NCBI GenBank assembly: GCA_036271855.1 | Contig: DATAZV010000287.1 | Coordinates: forward strand, 1-16,110 | Direction: 5' to 3' | Length of the DNA stretch: 16,110 nucleotides | DNA from: JAQGMJ01 sp036271855 | GTDB taxonomy: Bacteria > Pseudomonadota > Gammaproteobacteria > Burkholderiales > JAEUOS01 | In this document: in pieces, positions 1-7,647 of the stretch | Numbering within the stretch: position 1 is the first letter of the stretch | Layout: every line of letters begins with the position of its first letter | Position numbers and translations under genes: made by a program | Notes under the pieces: model-generated | The model's input: the letters and a program-made list of their open reading frames with translations, nothing else | Database searches by the model: none | What the model was told of the DNA's origin: nothing

Positions 1-205
1 CGGGCGCCTGGCCCTGGCCCGCCATCAGGCAGTTGCCCATGATGATTTCCTGCACGTCGGAAGGCTTGATGCCGGCGCGCTCGACTGCCGCCTTGATGGC
101 GACGGCACCGAGCTCATTGGCGGAGACGGCGGAGAAATCGCCCTGGAAAGCGCCCATCGGGGTGCGGGCGCCGGAGACGATGACGATCGGATCGTTGGTG
201 GACAT
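1..205 (-). CDS. acetyl-CoA acetyltransferase (thiolase), N-terminal part only
   Basis: Only the first 68 codons are inside the window; the gene continues past base 1. The visible protein starts MSTNDPIVIVSGARTPMGAF and runs through an EIIMGNCLMAGQGQAP segment, which is the thiolase N-terminal fold as seen in PhaA/AtoB-type acetyl-CoA acetyltransferases. The nucleophilic cysteine normally lies near residue 90 and is therefore off the edge, so activity cannot be judged. Family role: cytoplasmic condensation of two acetyl-CoA to acetoacetyl-CoA, or the reverse thiolysis at the end of fatty-acid, ketone-body or leucine breakdown. The ATG is preceded by GAAAGG at a normal distance. It lies 108 bases downstream of the MaoC-type hydratase gene on the same strand, and phased A-tracts lie in that gap. 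Biosynthetic (PHB) versus degradative use cannot be separated here. Confidence 0.9.
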   Translation of the reverse strand, partial: MSTNDPIVIVSGARTPMGAFQGDFSAVSANELGAVAIKAAVERAGIKPSDVQEIIMGNCLMAGQGQAP

Positions 206-243
206 GGCTTCAACCTTTCAACAAAGACGGGCTTAAGGAGTGG

Positions 244-269
244 AAAAAACCCGAAAAAGCCCAAAAAAA
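244..269. other. phased A-tracts (probable intrinsically bent DNA)
   Basis: Three runs of A on the plus strand (bases 244-249, 254-258 and 263-269) have centres about 9.5-10 bases apart, matching the helical repeat, and are separated only by C/G. Such phasing is the textbook arrangement for intrinsic curvature. The tract lies about 40-65 bases upstream of the thiolase start codon, where a promoter would sit. No convincing -35/-10 pair was recognised beside it. Confidence 0.45.
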
Positions 270-313
270 TCCGCATGCAGGAACAATGATAATGGGGCTC
301 AACACAGCACCGA

Positions 314-760
314 TCAACTCGGATAAAACAGCGCAATCTTGCCGGTGCAGGTGAGCACCTCCACGGCGTTGCGGGTGGTGATGCGGCCGATCAGGCTCAG
401 GATGTCGCCTTTCAGGCTGGCCTTGGGGGTGATCTCCACCACTTCCCATGTCAGGGTGATTGTATCCCCGGCGCGCACCGGCTTTTTCAGCTGGAAACTG
501 AATTCCAGCCCGGCGGCGGCTTCGCCGCGGGCGGTGAAATGGGTCGCCACCAGGCCCATGATCAGGGCCACGTAATGGGTGCCGCTGGCGATGATGCCGC
601 CGAAGCGCGAAGCCTCGGCGAACATCTTGTCGTGGTGCAGCGGGTTCATGTCGCCGGCGGCCAGCGCGAATTCGTGGATCGCCTCCGGGGTCAGCAGCAC
701 GGTGCGCGAAAAGCGCTCGCCCACCTGCGCCATCGGCGGCGCCGCGCTGCCTACTGCCAT
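314..760 (-). CDS. MaoC-family dehydratase, (R)-specific enoyl-CoA hydratase-like
   Basis: A 148-residue single hot-dog protein. The hydratase-2 signature is clear: GDMNPLHHD, with Asp37 and His42 matching the catalytic Asp and His of PhaJ-type hydratases, followed by the conserved FGGIIASGTH stretch. Family reaction: reversible hydration of trans-2-enoyl-CoA to (R)-3-hydroxyacyl-CoA, linking beta-oxidation intermediates to polyhydroxyalkanoate synthesis or to other acyl-CoA routes. Start choice: a GTG at 772 overlaps the TGA of the upstream carbonic anhydrase gene (GTGA) and would add four residues, while the ATG at 760 gives a length closer to PhaJ. Either way translation is probably coupled to the carbonic anhydrase. 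The thiolase gene follows 108 bases downstream, as in PHA or fatty-acid clusters. The true substrate is not evident, and non-catalytic MaoC-like relatives exist, though both key residues are kept here. Confidence 0.85.
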   Translation of the reverse strand: MAVGSAAPPMAQVGERFSRTVLLTPEAIHEFALAAGDMNPLHHDKMFAEASRFGGIIASGTHYVALIMGLVATHFTARGEAAAGLEFSFQLKKPVRAGDTITLTWEVVEITPKASLKGDILSLIGRITTRNAVEVLTCTGKIALFYPS

Positions 761-768
761 GGCGGCGC

Positions 769-1428
769 TCACCGCGCCCCCATGCCCTGCACCCGCGCCA
801 CCGCGCCGGCGCTGGCGGCCTCGACTTCGGCGTGGCTGGAAATGTTCATCTCCAGGTCGCGCGCCAGGCCGTCGGCCACGCCGTAGACCCAGCCGTGGAT
901 GTGCAGCGCCTGGCCGCGCTCCCAGGCTTCCTGCACCGAGGTGGTCTGGCAGACGTTGCGCACCTGCTCGATCACGTTGAGCTCGCACAGGCGCGCGTGG
1001 CGGTCGCGCGTCTCCACCACATTGCCGAGATAGGCGCCGTGCTTTTCCTGCACGTCCTGCACGTGGCGCAGCCAGTTGTCCGAGAGGCCGATCTTGTGAT
1101 TCGTCAGCGCCGCGTGCACCCCGGAACAGCCGTAATGCCCGACCACGATGATGTGCTTGACCTGGATGATGTCGACGGCGAACTGGATCACCGACAGGCA
1201 GTTCAGGTCCGTGTGCACCACCATGTTGGCGATGTTGCGATGGACGAACACCTCGCCCGGCGCCAGGCCGATGATCTGGTTGGCCGGTACCCGCGAGTCG
1301 GAGCAGCCGATCCACAAATACTCCGGATTCTGCTGGTTCGACAGGCGCGAAAAGAATTCCGGGTCGTCGCGGGTCGAGGCTTCGACCCATGCGCGGTTGT
1401 TTTCAAACAGGTGTTCTAGGGATTTCAT
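769..1428 (-). CDS. can: beta-class carbonic anhydrase
   Basis: 219 residues, essentially the length of E. coli Can. It catalyses interconversion of CO2 and bicarbonate in the cytoplasm. The zinc site is complete: Cys42 and Asp44 in GCSDSR (with Arg46, which pairs with Asp44) and His98 plus Cys101 in GHYGCSG. Trp39 and Arg64, which in type II beta-enzymes form the regulatory bicarbonate pocket with a tyrosine, are also present, and Tyr182 is well placed to be the third. An allosteric, pH-sensitive enzyme is therefore likely (inference from the E. coli and Haemophilus enzymes). The ATG at 1428 fits the family N-terminus but has no clear Shine-Dalgarno sequence. The stop codon overlaps the possible GTG start of the MaoC gene. 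Its place among acyl-CoA genes suggests bicarbonate supply for a biotin-dependent carboxylase, which is inference. Confidence 0.95.
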   Translation of the reverse strand: MKSLEHLFENNRAWVEASTRDDPEFFSRLSNQQNPEYLWIGCSDSRVPANQIIGLAPGEVFVHRNIANMVVHTDLNCLSVIQFAVDIIQVKHIIVVGHYGCSGVHAALTNHKIGLSDNWLRHVQDVQEKHGAYLGNVVETRDRHARLCELNVIEQVRNVCQTTSVQEAWERGQALHIHGWVYGVADGLARDLEMNISSHAEVEAASAGAVARVQGMGAR

Positions 1429-1528
1429 GCTGGCTTGGGTGACACGGGGACGAAGGCCCGCCCCCGGGTGCTGCAACGCAATAAGCGACAGTTTACCCGC
1501 CTGCGGGCAGCTTTGCCGCCGCCGCGCG

Positions 1529-4500
1529 CTAAGGCCCCGGTGCGGAGGCGCCGTCCGCGGCTTCGCGCGGCAGCAGGCGCGCCACCGCCTGGCGCAGCGC
1601 ATCCAGCGCCACCGGCTTGGCGATGTGCACGTCGTAGCCCCGCTCCAGGGCCTGCTGCACATCCAGCGGGCGGGCGTAGCCGGTGACGGCGATCGCCGGC
1701 AGCCGCGCGATGCCCGGGCGTTTGCGCACTTCGGCGATCAGCGCGTAGCCGTCCATCACCGGCATTGCGATATCGGAAATCAGCAGGTCGAAGGGCTCGC
1801 TTTCCAGCAGGCCCAGCGCCTCCATGCCGTTGGCGGCGCTGGTGACGACGGCGCCGTCCATGCCGAGCAGTTCGGCGAAGGGCACCAGGGAGGCGGCGAC
1901 GTCGTCGACGGCCAGCACGCGCAGGCCGCGCAGCGCCTGCGCATGCGCCGGCTCGGCATCGGCGGCGGGCGGCGCGCTATGCAGCCGCAGCCAGACCTGG
2001 AAGGTGGCGCCCTGCCCGGCGCCGCCCGACTCGGCGCGCACCCGGCCGCCCTGCGCCTGCGCCAGTTCCTGCACCAGCGCCAGGCCGATGCCCATGCCGG
2101 TGTTGTGGCCGCGCTCGGCGCGCTCCTGGGTGAACATGCCGAACACGTTTTTCAGGAATTCCGCGCCGATGCCGCGCCCGCTGTCGATCACCGAAAGGCG
2201 GGCAAACCCGGCATCGCGCTGGAGCACGACTTCGACATTGCCGCCTTGCGGGGTGAACTTGATGGCGTTGCTCACCAGGTTCCAGATGATCTGCTCGGCG
2301 CGCACCGGGTCGCAATCGACCAGCAGGCCCGCTTCCTCGCAGGTGTACCTGAGCGACAGGCCCTTGGCGGCGGCATCGGCCTGCGCCGCGCCGACGATTT
2401 TTTCGGCGATATCGCCCAGCAGCGTCGGCCGCAGGCTCAGGGTCAGCTTGCCGGTGCGCGCGCGCGTCAGGTCGAGCAGGTCTTCGATGATCTTCGACTG
2501 GCTCTGCACCGCCTGGCGGATGGTTTCGCCGACCTGCTGCACCGCCGGCACCGCGCGCACCTCGGGCATGCGCACCAGCAGCTCGGCGTTGACGTGGATC
2601 AGGTTCAGCGGGTGGCGCAACTCATGCGACATCACCGCCAGGAACTCGTCCTTCATCTCGTTGGCCACCCGCGCCTGCGCGCGCAGGGCCTGCTCGTGCA
2701 CCAGCAGGGCCTCGCGCGCGGACTCCAGCTGCTTGCTGCCGGTCATGTCGCGGACGATTTTCGAAAACCCCGTCAGCGAACCGCTGTCGAACGAAGACAT
2801 CACGCCGCTGGCATAGAAGGTGGCGCCGTCCTTGCGCTGCATCCAGCGGTCGTCTTCGGCGCGGCCGGTCTCGCGCGCCCGCTGCATCTCGCCCTCCGGC
2901 AAGCCGCGCGCGCGGTCCTCGGGGGTGAAGATCATCGCCACCGGCCGGCCCAGCGCCTCTTCCTCGGTGTAGCCGAACACCCGCAGCGCGCCCTCGTTCC
3001 AGGTGGTGATGAAGCCGGCTTCGTCGGTGGTCAGGATGGCGTAGTCGCGGGTGGTCTCGGCGGCCAGGCGCAGGCGTTCCACCCCGGTTCTCACCTCCTC
3101 CTCGGCGCGGCGCAGCGCGGTGACGTCGACGAAGGTCAGCACCGCGCCCTCGATCTTGTTGTCGGTGGTGCGATAAGGCAGCACCCGGACCAGATAGTGG
3201 CGGCCGTCGCTGCTTTGCACCGGGCGCTCGATCAGGCGCAAAGTCTGGAACGCCTGGTGCGCGTCGTCGGCCAGTTCCGGGTAGTCGAGCCGGTGCGTGA
3301 TGTCCAGCAGGGAGCGGCCGATGTCGCTGCCGATCAGGTTGAACACCTGCACCGCATGCGGGGTGAAGCGATGGATGCGCAGGGCGCTGTCGATGAACAC
3401 GGTGGCGATCTCGCTGGAGGCCATCAGGTTCTTCAGGTCGTCGTTGATCCGGCCGGTCTCCTCCACCTTGCTCTTGAGCTCGTAGTTGACCGTCACCAGC
3501 TCTTCGTTCATCGACTGCAGCTCTTCCTTGCTGGTCTCCAGCTCCTCGGAGGCCGAGCGCAGCTCCTCGTTGATCGCCTGCAGTTCCTCGTTGGAGGCCT
3601 TCAGGTCGGCGCTCGAGGTATCGTTGCGCTGCACGGTCTCGAGCAGGTGCGCCTTCAGTTCGCCGATTTCCTGCTCCATGCGCGCCACCACGGGGTCGTG
3701 GCCGTCGCCGGCTTGGCGCGCCGGGCCGTCGGCGGGCGCTTCGGCGCGTTCCGCGAACACCACCAGGGTCAGGTCGGCGGCGGCTTCGTGGAAGGTCTGC
3801 GCCGTGATGTCGACATACAGGGTGCTGCCGTCGCGCCGCATCGGCACGCCGCGCGCCTGCGCGGTGGCGCCGGCTTTTTCGGCCTTGACCAGCACCGTGC
3901 GCAGTTCCAGGCGCAGGTCCGGATGCATGTTGGCCAGCAGGTTGTGCGAGGGCGTGCCGGCGCCGTGCTCCATGAAGCGGCCGACGCCGTCGGCCAGGTG
4001 CAGCACGTTCTGTTGCGCATCGAGCAGCAGGCTGGGCGGCATGTAGCGCTCCAGCAGGTGCTGGTGCATCTCGGCGTAGGAGAGGTTGCGCGGCGCCTCG
4101 TGCAGTTCGCGCGGCAGCGTGCCGCGGCTCTCGAACGAAGCCGGCACCGACAGCGGCAGGTGGCGCGACAGCCTGGCGCTGGCATTGATCTTGAAAACGC
4201 GGTTTTTCTTGTCCACCGCGATGAAGGCATTGTCGGCCGCCTCGACCGACTCCGAGCTGCCGAGGAACAGGTGGCCGTTGGGCCGCAGCGCGAAGCGGAA
4301 CATCTCCAGGATGTTCTTCTGCGCCTCGCGGTCGAGATAGATCAGCAGGTTGCGGCAGCAAATCAGGTCGAGGCGCGAAAACGGCGGGTCGCGCAGCAGG
4401 TTGTGGGCGGCGAACAGCACCCGTTCGCGCACCGCCTTGGTGACCCGGTAGCTGTCGTCCTCCTTGGTGAAGAAATTACGCAGGCGCGTGGGCGAGACGT

Positions 4501-5713
4501 CGGTGACGATCGCCTCCGGGTAGCGCCCGGCGCGGCCGAAGGCGATCGCCGATTCGTCGATGTCGGTGGCGAAAACCTGCACTTCCGGCGGGTTGGGCAC
4601 GCGCTCGGCCTGCTCGCGCAGCAGCATGGCGATCGAATAAGCCTCTTCGCCGGTGGCGCAGCCGGCCACCCAGACGCGCACCGGGTCGTCGGCGGCGCGC
4701 TGCTCGAACAGGCCCGGCAGCACCTCCCGCTCCAGCGCCTCGAAGGCTTCACGGTCGCGGAAGAAATTGGTCACGCCGATCAGCATGTCCTTGAGCAGCG
4801 GCCGGGTTTCTTCCGGATGGGCGTGCAGGTAGTCGCGATAGGCCGGCAGGTCGGGCAGGCCGTTGACCTGCAAACGCCGTTCGATACGCCGCAATACGGT
4901 GGCGCGCTTGTAATGGCGGAAGTCATGCCGGGTGGCGGTGCGCAGCAGGGTCATCACGTCGGCCAGCGCGTGCTCGGCGGCCTGTATCGACCCGGGACTG
5001 CTCGGCACTTCGACCTCGGGCAAGTCGGCGCCCGGGGGCAGCTCGATGCGCCTGGCGTTGGCCCACAGATCGAGCAGGCGCTGCGGCATTTCCGCCGCCG
5101 GCAGCACGATGTCGACCATGCCGGTGGCAATCGCCGCCGCCGGCATGCCGTCGTGTTCCGCATCGCTTGGGGTTTGCGCCAGGGTGATGCCGCCCAGTTC
5201 CTTGACCCGGGTCAGGCCGACGCTGCCGTCCGAACCGGTGCCCGAAAGCACCACGCAGAAGGCGCGCTCGCGGTGCACCTCGGCCAGGGTGCGGAAAAAC
5301 AGGTCGATGGCGGTGTGCCGGCCGCCGGCGCGTTCCGGCTGGGTCAGGCGCAGGTAACCGTCGCTCATCGACAGGTCGAAGTCCGGCGGGATCACATAGA
5401 CATGATCGGCCTCGATGGACATCGGCTCGGTCACCTGCACCGCCTTCAGCGGGGTGGCGCGCTGCAAGATGGCGGCGGCGTTGCTCTCGTGTCTGGGCGC
5501 CAGGTGCAGGATCACCACGAAGGCCATGCCGGGCCGCGGCGGCATGTGCTCGAAAAAGCGCACCAGCGCGTCCAGGCCGCCGGCCGAGGCGCCCAGGCCG
5601 ACCACCGGAAACGACAGCGTGCTGCGCGCCAGGTCTTCGCGTTCTTCCGGGTCAGCCGGCGCGGAGGATTTCGGCTCGGCCGCTGCGGAAGCGCGGATGC
5701 GGGATTTCGACAT
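1529..5713 (-). CDS. CheB-CheR-PAS-histidine kinase-receiver hybrid signalling protein
   Basis: A 1394-residue soluble multidomain protein with no membrane segments seen. Order: CheB methylesterase (about 35-220; GASAGG with Ser43, His70 in HLAP, Asp162 in SGTGSDG form the expected triad); CheR methyltransferase (about 250-500; SAM motif around Cys352 in AGCATGEEAYS, then CCRNLLIYLD); a PAS-like stretch (about 510-645); a long coiled coil (about 685-758, repeated NEEL/SEEL heptads); two PAS domains (about 760-870 and 880-1000); HisKA (His1030 in MSHELRHP); HATPase (Asn1149 in NLVSNAIKF, then DSGRGIG and GMGIGLAL); and a C-terminal receiver (Asp1314 in SDIAMP). All catalytic residues look intact. 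The CheB part lacks its own N-terminal receiver. Homologous fusions occur in many proteobacteria and are usually not part of flagellar chemotaxis; the ligand is unknown. No separate response regulator or che gene is near. The ATG has only a weak ribosome site. Confidence 0.93.
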   Translation of the reverse strand: MSKSRIRASAAAEPKSSAPADPEEREDLARSTLSFPVVGLGASAGGLDALVRFFEHMPPRPGMAFVVILHLAPRHESNAAAILQRATPLKAVQVTEPMSIEADHVYVIPPDFDLSMSDGYLRLTQPERAGGRHTAIDLFFRTLAEVHRERAFCVVLSGTGSDGSVGLTRVKELGGITLAQTPSDAEHDGMPAAAIATGMVDIVLPAAEMPQRLLDLWANARRIELPPGADLPEVEVPSSPGSIQAAEHALADVMTLLRTATRHDFRHYKRATVLRRIERRLQVNGLPDLPAYRDYLHAHPEETRPLLKDMLIGVTNFFRDREAFEALEREVLPGLFEQRAADDPVRVWVAGCATGEEAYSIAMLLREQAERVPNPPEVQVFATDIDESAIAFGRAGRYPEAIVTDVSPTRLRNFFTKEDDSYRVTKAVRERVLFAAHNLLRDPPFSRLDLICCRNLLIYLDREAQKNILEMFRFALRPNGHLFLGSSESVEAADNAFIAVDKKNRVFKINASARLSRHLPLSVPASFESRGTLPRELHEAPRNLSYAEMHQHLLERYMPPSLLLDAQQNVLHLADGVGRFMEHGAGTPSHNLLANMHPDLRLELRTVLVKAEKAGATAQARGVPMRRDGSTLYVDITAQTFHEAAADLTLVVFAERAEAPADGPARQAGDGHDPVVARMEQEIGELKAHLLETVQRNDTSSADLKASNEELQAINEELRSASEELETSKEELQSMNEELVTVNYELKSKVEETGRINDDLKNLMASSEIATVFIDSALRIHRFTPHAVQVFNLIGSDIGRSLLDITHRLDYPELADDAHQAFQTLRLIERPVQSSDGRHYLVRVLPYRTTDNKIEGAVLTFVDVTALRRAEEEVRTGVERLRLAAETTRDYAILTTDEAGFITTWNEGALRVFGYTEEEALGRPVAMIFTPEDRARGLPEGEMQRARETGRAEDDRWMQRKDGATFYASGVMSSFDSGSLTGFSKIVRDMTGSKQLESAREALLVHEQALRAQARVANEMKDEFLAVMSHELRHPLNLIHVNAELLVRMPEVRAVPAVQQVGETIRQAVQSQSKIIEDLLDLTRARTGKLTLSLRPTLLGDIAEKIVGAAQADAAAKGLSLRYTCEEAGLLVDCDPVRAEQIIWNLVSNAIKFTPQGGNVEVVLQRDAGFARLSVIDSGRGIGAEFLKNVFGMFTQERAERGHNTGMGIGLALVQELAQAQGGRVRAESGGAGQGATFQVWLRLHSAPPAADAEPAHAQALRGLRVLAVDDVAASLVPFAELLGMDGAVVTSAANGMEALGLLESEPFDLLISDIAMPVMDGYALIAEVRKRPGIARLPAIAVTGYARPLDVQQALERGYDVHIAKPVALDALRQAVARLLPREAADGASAPGP

Positions 5714-5801
5714 CTCTACCGCGGAGGTCGTGCAGCGTGAGTTGTAGGAGCCGACATGCCCAGGGAGAAAGGAGGGAGAGGAAGCTTGCTGGCCGTCATT
5801 T

Positions 5802-5830
5802 TAGATATTACACCGGCGCGGCCGCGCTAA
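5802..5830 (-). promoter_or_regulatory. possible promoter of the hybrid kinase gene
   Basis: On the minus strand TTAGCG (5825-5830) is followed after 17 bases by TATCTA (5802-5807), a moderate sigma-70-like match in an otherwise G+C-rich gap. It would give a leader of about 80 bases that includes a polypyrimidine tract (polypurine on the plus strand, 5763-5784). The call is by eye only. Confidence 0.25.
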
Positions 5831-5950
5831 AAAGCGGAGACATCGCAGGGGCATGCCACGGATGCGCCGCTTGGAATGCTGCAAGACTGCAGAATGCCAC
5901 CAAAAACGGGACGCGTCTGTCGGCGGGCGCCTACGCGAGGGCCGATTTGG

Positions 5951-6397
5951 CTAGCCGGCGGGCTCGCCGAAGTCGTAGGTACGCATAAAGGTGTGAGCGC
6001 GCGCGGCCACTTCGGGCGGAAAGGCGCAGGCCTTGCGGGTGCCGGTGTCCAGGTGCACGGCGGTGAAGCGGCAGGTCGCCGCCACCTCGCCGGTTTCGCC
6101 GTTGCGCATTTCGTGAAAGAACAGCAGCGCCTTCGACTTGACCTCGCGTACCCCGGAGCCGATCACCACGGTGTCGCCGGCCAGCAGCTCGCGCTTGTAT
6201 TGCAGGTGCTGGTCCACCGCCACCATACCGCGCCCCTGCTCGCGGAAATAGGCGCCGGAGAGGCCGGCGGCGGAAAGCAGGTTCCAGGTCGCCTCGTCGA
6301 ACTTGCCGACGTACCACATCACGTTCATGTGGCCCATGTGGTCGCAGTGCCAGGACTGCACGCTGCCGCGATAAGTGGGGATCAGTTCGCTCGACAT
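5951..6397 (-). CDS. hot-dog acyl-CoA thioesterase (4HBT/YbgC/FadM-like)
   Basis: A 148-residue single hot-dog protein. The segment WHCDHMGHMNVMWYV is the catalytic helix region of the 4-hydroxybenzoyl-CoA thioesterase group; Asp19 sits where the family has its active-site aspartate in a D-x-x-G-H-x-N pattern. Family reaction: hydrolysis of an acyl-CoA to free acid and CoA in the cytoplasm; the substrate cannot be read from sequence. A TTG at 6412 would add five residues, but the ATG at 6397 gives the more natural N-terminus (MSSELIP), with GAGGG about 11 bases upstream. It is the last gene of a minus-strand operon, only 18 bases after the isovaleryl-CoA dehydrogenase gene, so it probably acts on branched or short acyl-CoAs from that pathway (inference). 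Confidence 0.85.
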   Translation of the reverse strand: MSSELIPTYRGSVQSWHCDHMGHMNVMWYVGKFDEATWNLLSAAGLSGAYFREQGRGMVAVDQHLQYKRELLAGDTVVIGSGVREVKSKALLFFHEMRNGETGEVAATCRFTAVHLDTGTRKACAFPPEVAARAHTFMRTYDFGEPAG

Positions 6398-6415
6398 CCT
6401 GGAAGCCCTCAAGCT

Positions 6416-7594
6416 CTATTTGCTTTCAGCGAAAAGTTCTCGTCCGATCAGCATGCGGCGGATTTCGCTGGTCCCCGCGCCGATCTCGTACAGCTTGGCG
6501 TCGCGCCACAGCCTTCCCGTCGGATAGTCGTAAGTGTAGCCGACGCCGCCCAGCGCCTGGATCGCCTCGCCCGCCATCCAGGTGGCTTTTTCGGCGGTGT
6601 AGAGGATGACGCCGGCGCAGTCCTTGCGCGCGGCGGTGCCGGTGAGGCGGCCGGCGTCCAGCGCCTCGCCCACCGCATAGCAGTAGGCGCGACAGGCGGA
6701 AAAGGTGGTGTACATGTCGGCCAGCTTGCCCTGCATCAGCTGGAATTCGCCGATCGGCTGGCCGAACTGCTTGCGCTCGTGGGTGAAGGGCACCACCACG
6801 TCCATGCAGGCGGCCATGATGCCGAGAGGTCCGCCGGCCAGCACCGCGCGCTCGTAGTCCAGCCCGCTCATCAGCACGTTGACGCCTTTACCCAGGCCGC
6901 CGATGACGTTTTCGGCCGGCACCTCGCAGTCCTGGAACACCAGCTCGCAGGTGTTGGAGCCGCGCATGCCCAGCTTGTCGAGTTTTTGCGCGGTGGAAAA
7001 ACCTTTAAACCCTTTCTCGACGATGAAGGCGGTGATGCCGCGCGGCCCGGCTTCGAGGTCGTTTTTCGCGTACACCACCAGCACGTCGGCGTCGGGACCG
7101 TTGGTGATCCACATTTTGCTGCCGTTGAGCACCCAGCGGTCGCCCTTGAAGTCGGCGCGGGTGCGCATGCCCACCACGTCGGAGCCGGCGCCGGTTTCGC
7201 TCATGGCGAGCGCGCCGACGTAGTCGCCGGAGATCAGTTTGGGCAGGTATTTTTTCTTGATCGCGTCGCTGCCGTTGCGGCGAATCTGGTTCACGCACAG
7301 GTTGGAGTGCGCGCCGTAGGAAAGGCCCACCGAGGCGCTGCCGCGCGAAATCTCTTCCATCGCGATGATGTGGGCGAGGTAGCCGAGACCGGTGCCGCCG
7401 TACTCCTCCTCGGCGGTCATGCCGAGCAGGCCGAGGTCGCCCATTTTTTTCCACAAGTCCGTCGGGAACTCGTTGGCGCGGTCGATCTCGGCGGCGCGCG
7501 GGGTGATCTCGGCGGCGACGAAGGTTTCCAGGCTGGCGCGCAGGGCGCGGATGTCGTCGCCGTGGTTGAAACTCAGGGAGGAAAAGTGGCTCAT
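6416..7594 (-). CDS. liuA: isovaleryl-CoA dehydrogenase
   Basis: A 392-residue FAD flavoprotein that oxidises isovaleryl-CoA to 3-methylcrotonyl-CoA, the first committed acyl-CoA step of leucine degradation, passing electrons to electron-transfer flavoprotein. Acyl-CoA dehydrogenase signatures are clear: ALAMSETGAGSD in the middle and QALGGVGYTYDYP plus LYEIGAGTSEIRR near the C-terminus. The substrate call rests on the catalytic base: in isovaleryl-CoA dehydrogenases it lies in a helix as in GLDYERAVLAGG (Glu248 here), while the usual YEGT glutamate is replaced by the GAGT seen here. The ATG at 7594 has GGAG at good spacing; an in-frame ATG at 7609 would add five residues without a ribosome site. 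It sits between two thioesterase genes. The carboxylase genes (liuB/liuD) are not in the window. Confidence 0.95.
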   Translation of the reverse strand: MSHFSSLSFNHGDDIRALRASLETFVAAEITPRAAEIDRANEFPTDLWKKMGDLGLLGMTAEEEYGGTGLGYLAHIIAMEEISRGSASVGLSYGAHSNLCVNQIRRNGSDAIKKKYLPKLISGDYVGALAMSETGAGSDVVGMRTRADFKGDRWVLNGSKMWITNGPDADVLVVYAKNDLEAGPRGITAFIVEKGFKGFSTAQKLDKLGMRGSNTCELVFQDCEVPAENVIGGLGKGVNVLMSGLDYERAVLAGGPLGIMAACMDVVVPFTHERKQFGQPIGEFQLMQGKLADMYTTFSACRAYCYAVGEALDAGRLTGTAARKDCAGVILYTAEKATWMAGEAIQALGGVGYTYDYPTGRLWRDAKLYEIGAGTSEIRRMLIGRELFAESK

Positions 7595-7647
7595 CTTGTT
7601 TGTCTCCATCGCCGGCGCGCCGCCGCGCACCTGCTCTTGCGCGCCCG

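Noticed and set aside
761..1390. A longer minus-strand reading that would extend the MaoC protein to 358 residues
   Set aside because: The added N-terminal part is carbonic anhydrase coding sequence in the wrong frame; the hot-dog domain begins near base 730.
1148..5740. A 1530-codon open frame on the plus strand, antisense to the hybrid kinase gene
   Set aside because: The minus-strand protein has unmistakable domains and catalytic residues throughout. The plus-strand translation is low-complexity, rich in His, Gln, Arg, Ala and Gly, which is typical of the antisense frame of a high-G+C gene.
5763..5784. Polypurine run in the leader of the hybrid kinase gene, considered as a ribosome site for a plus-strand gene
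   Set aside because: No plausible plus-strand protein begins after it; the frames there are shadows of the kinase region or short.
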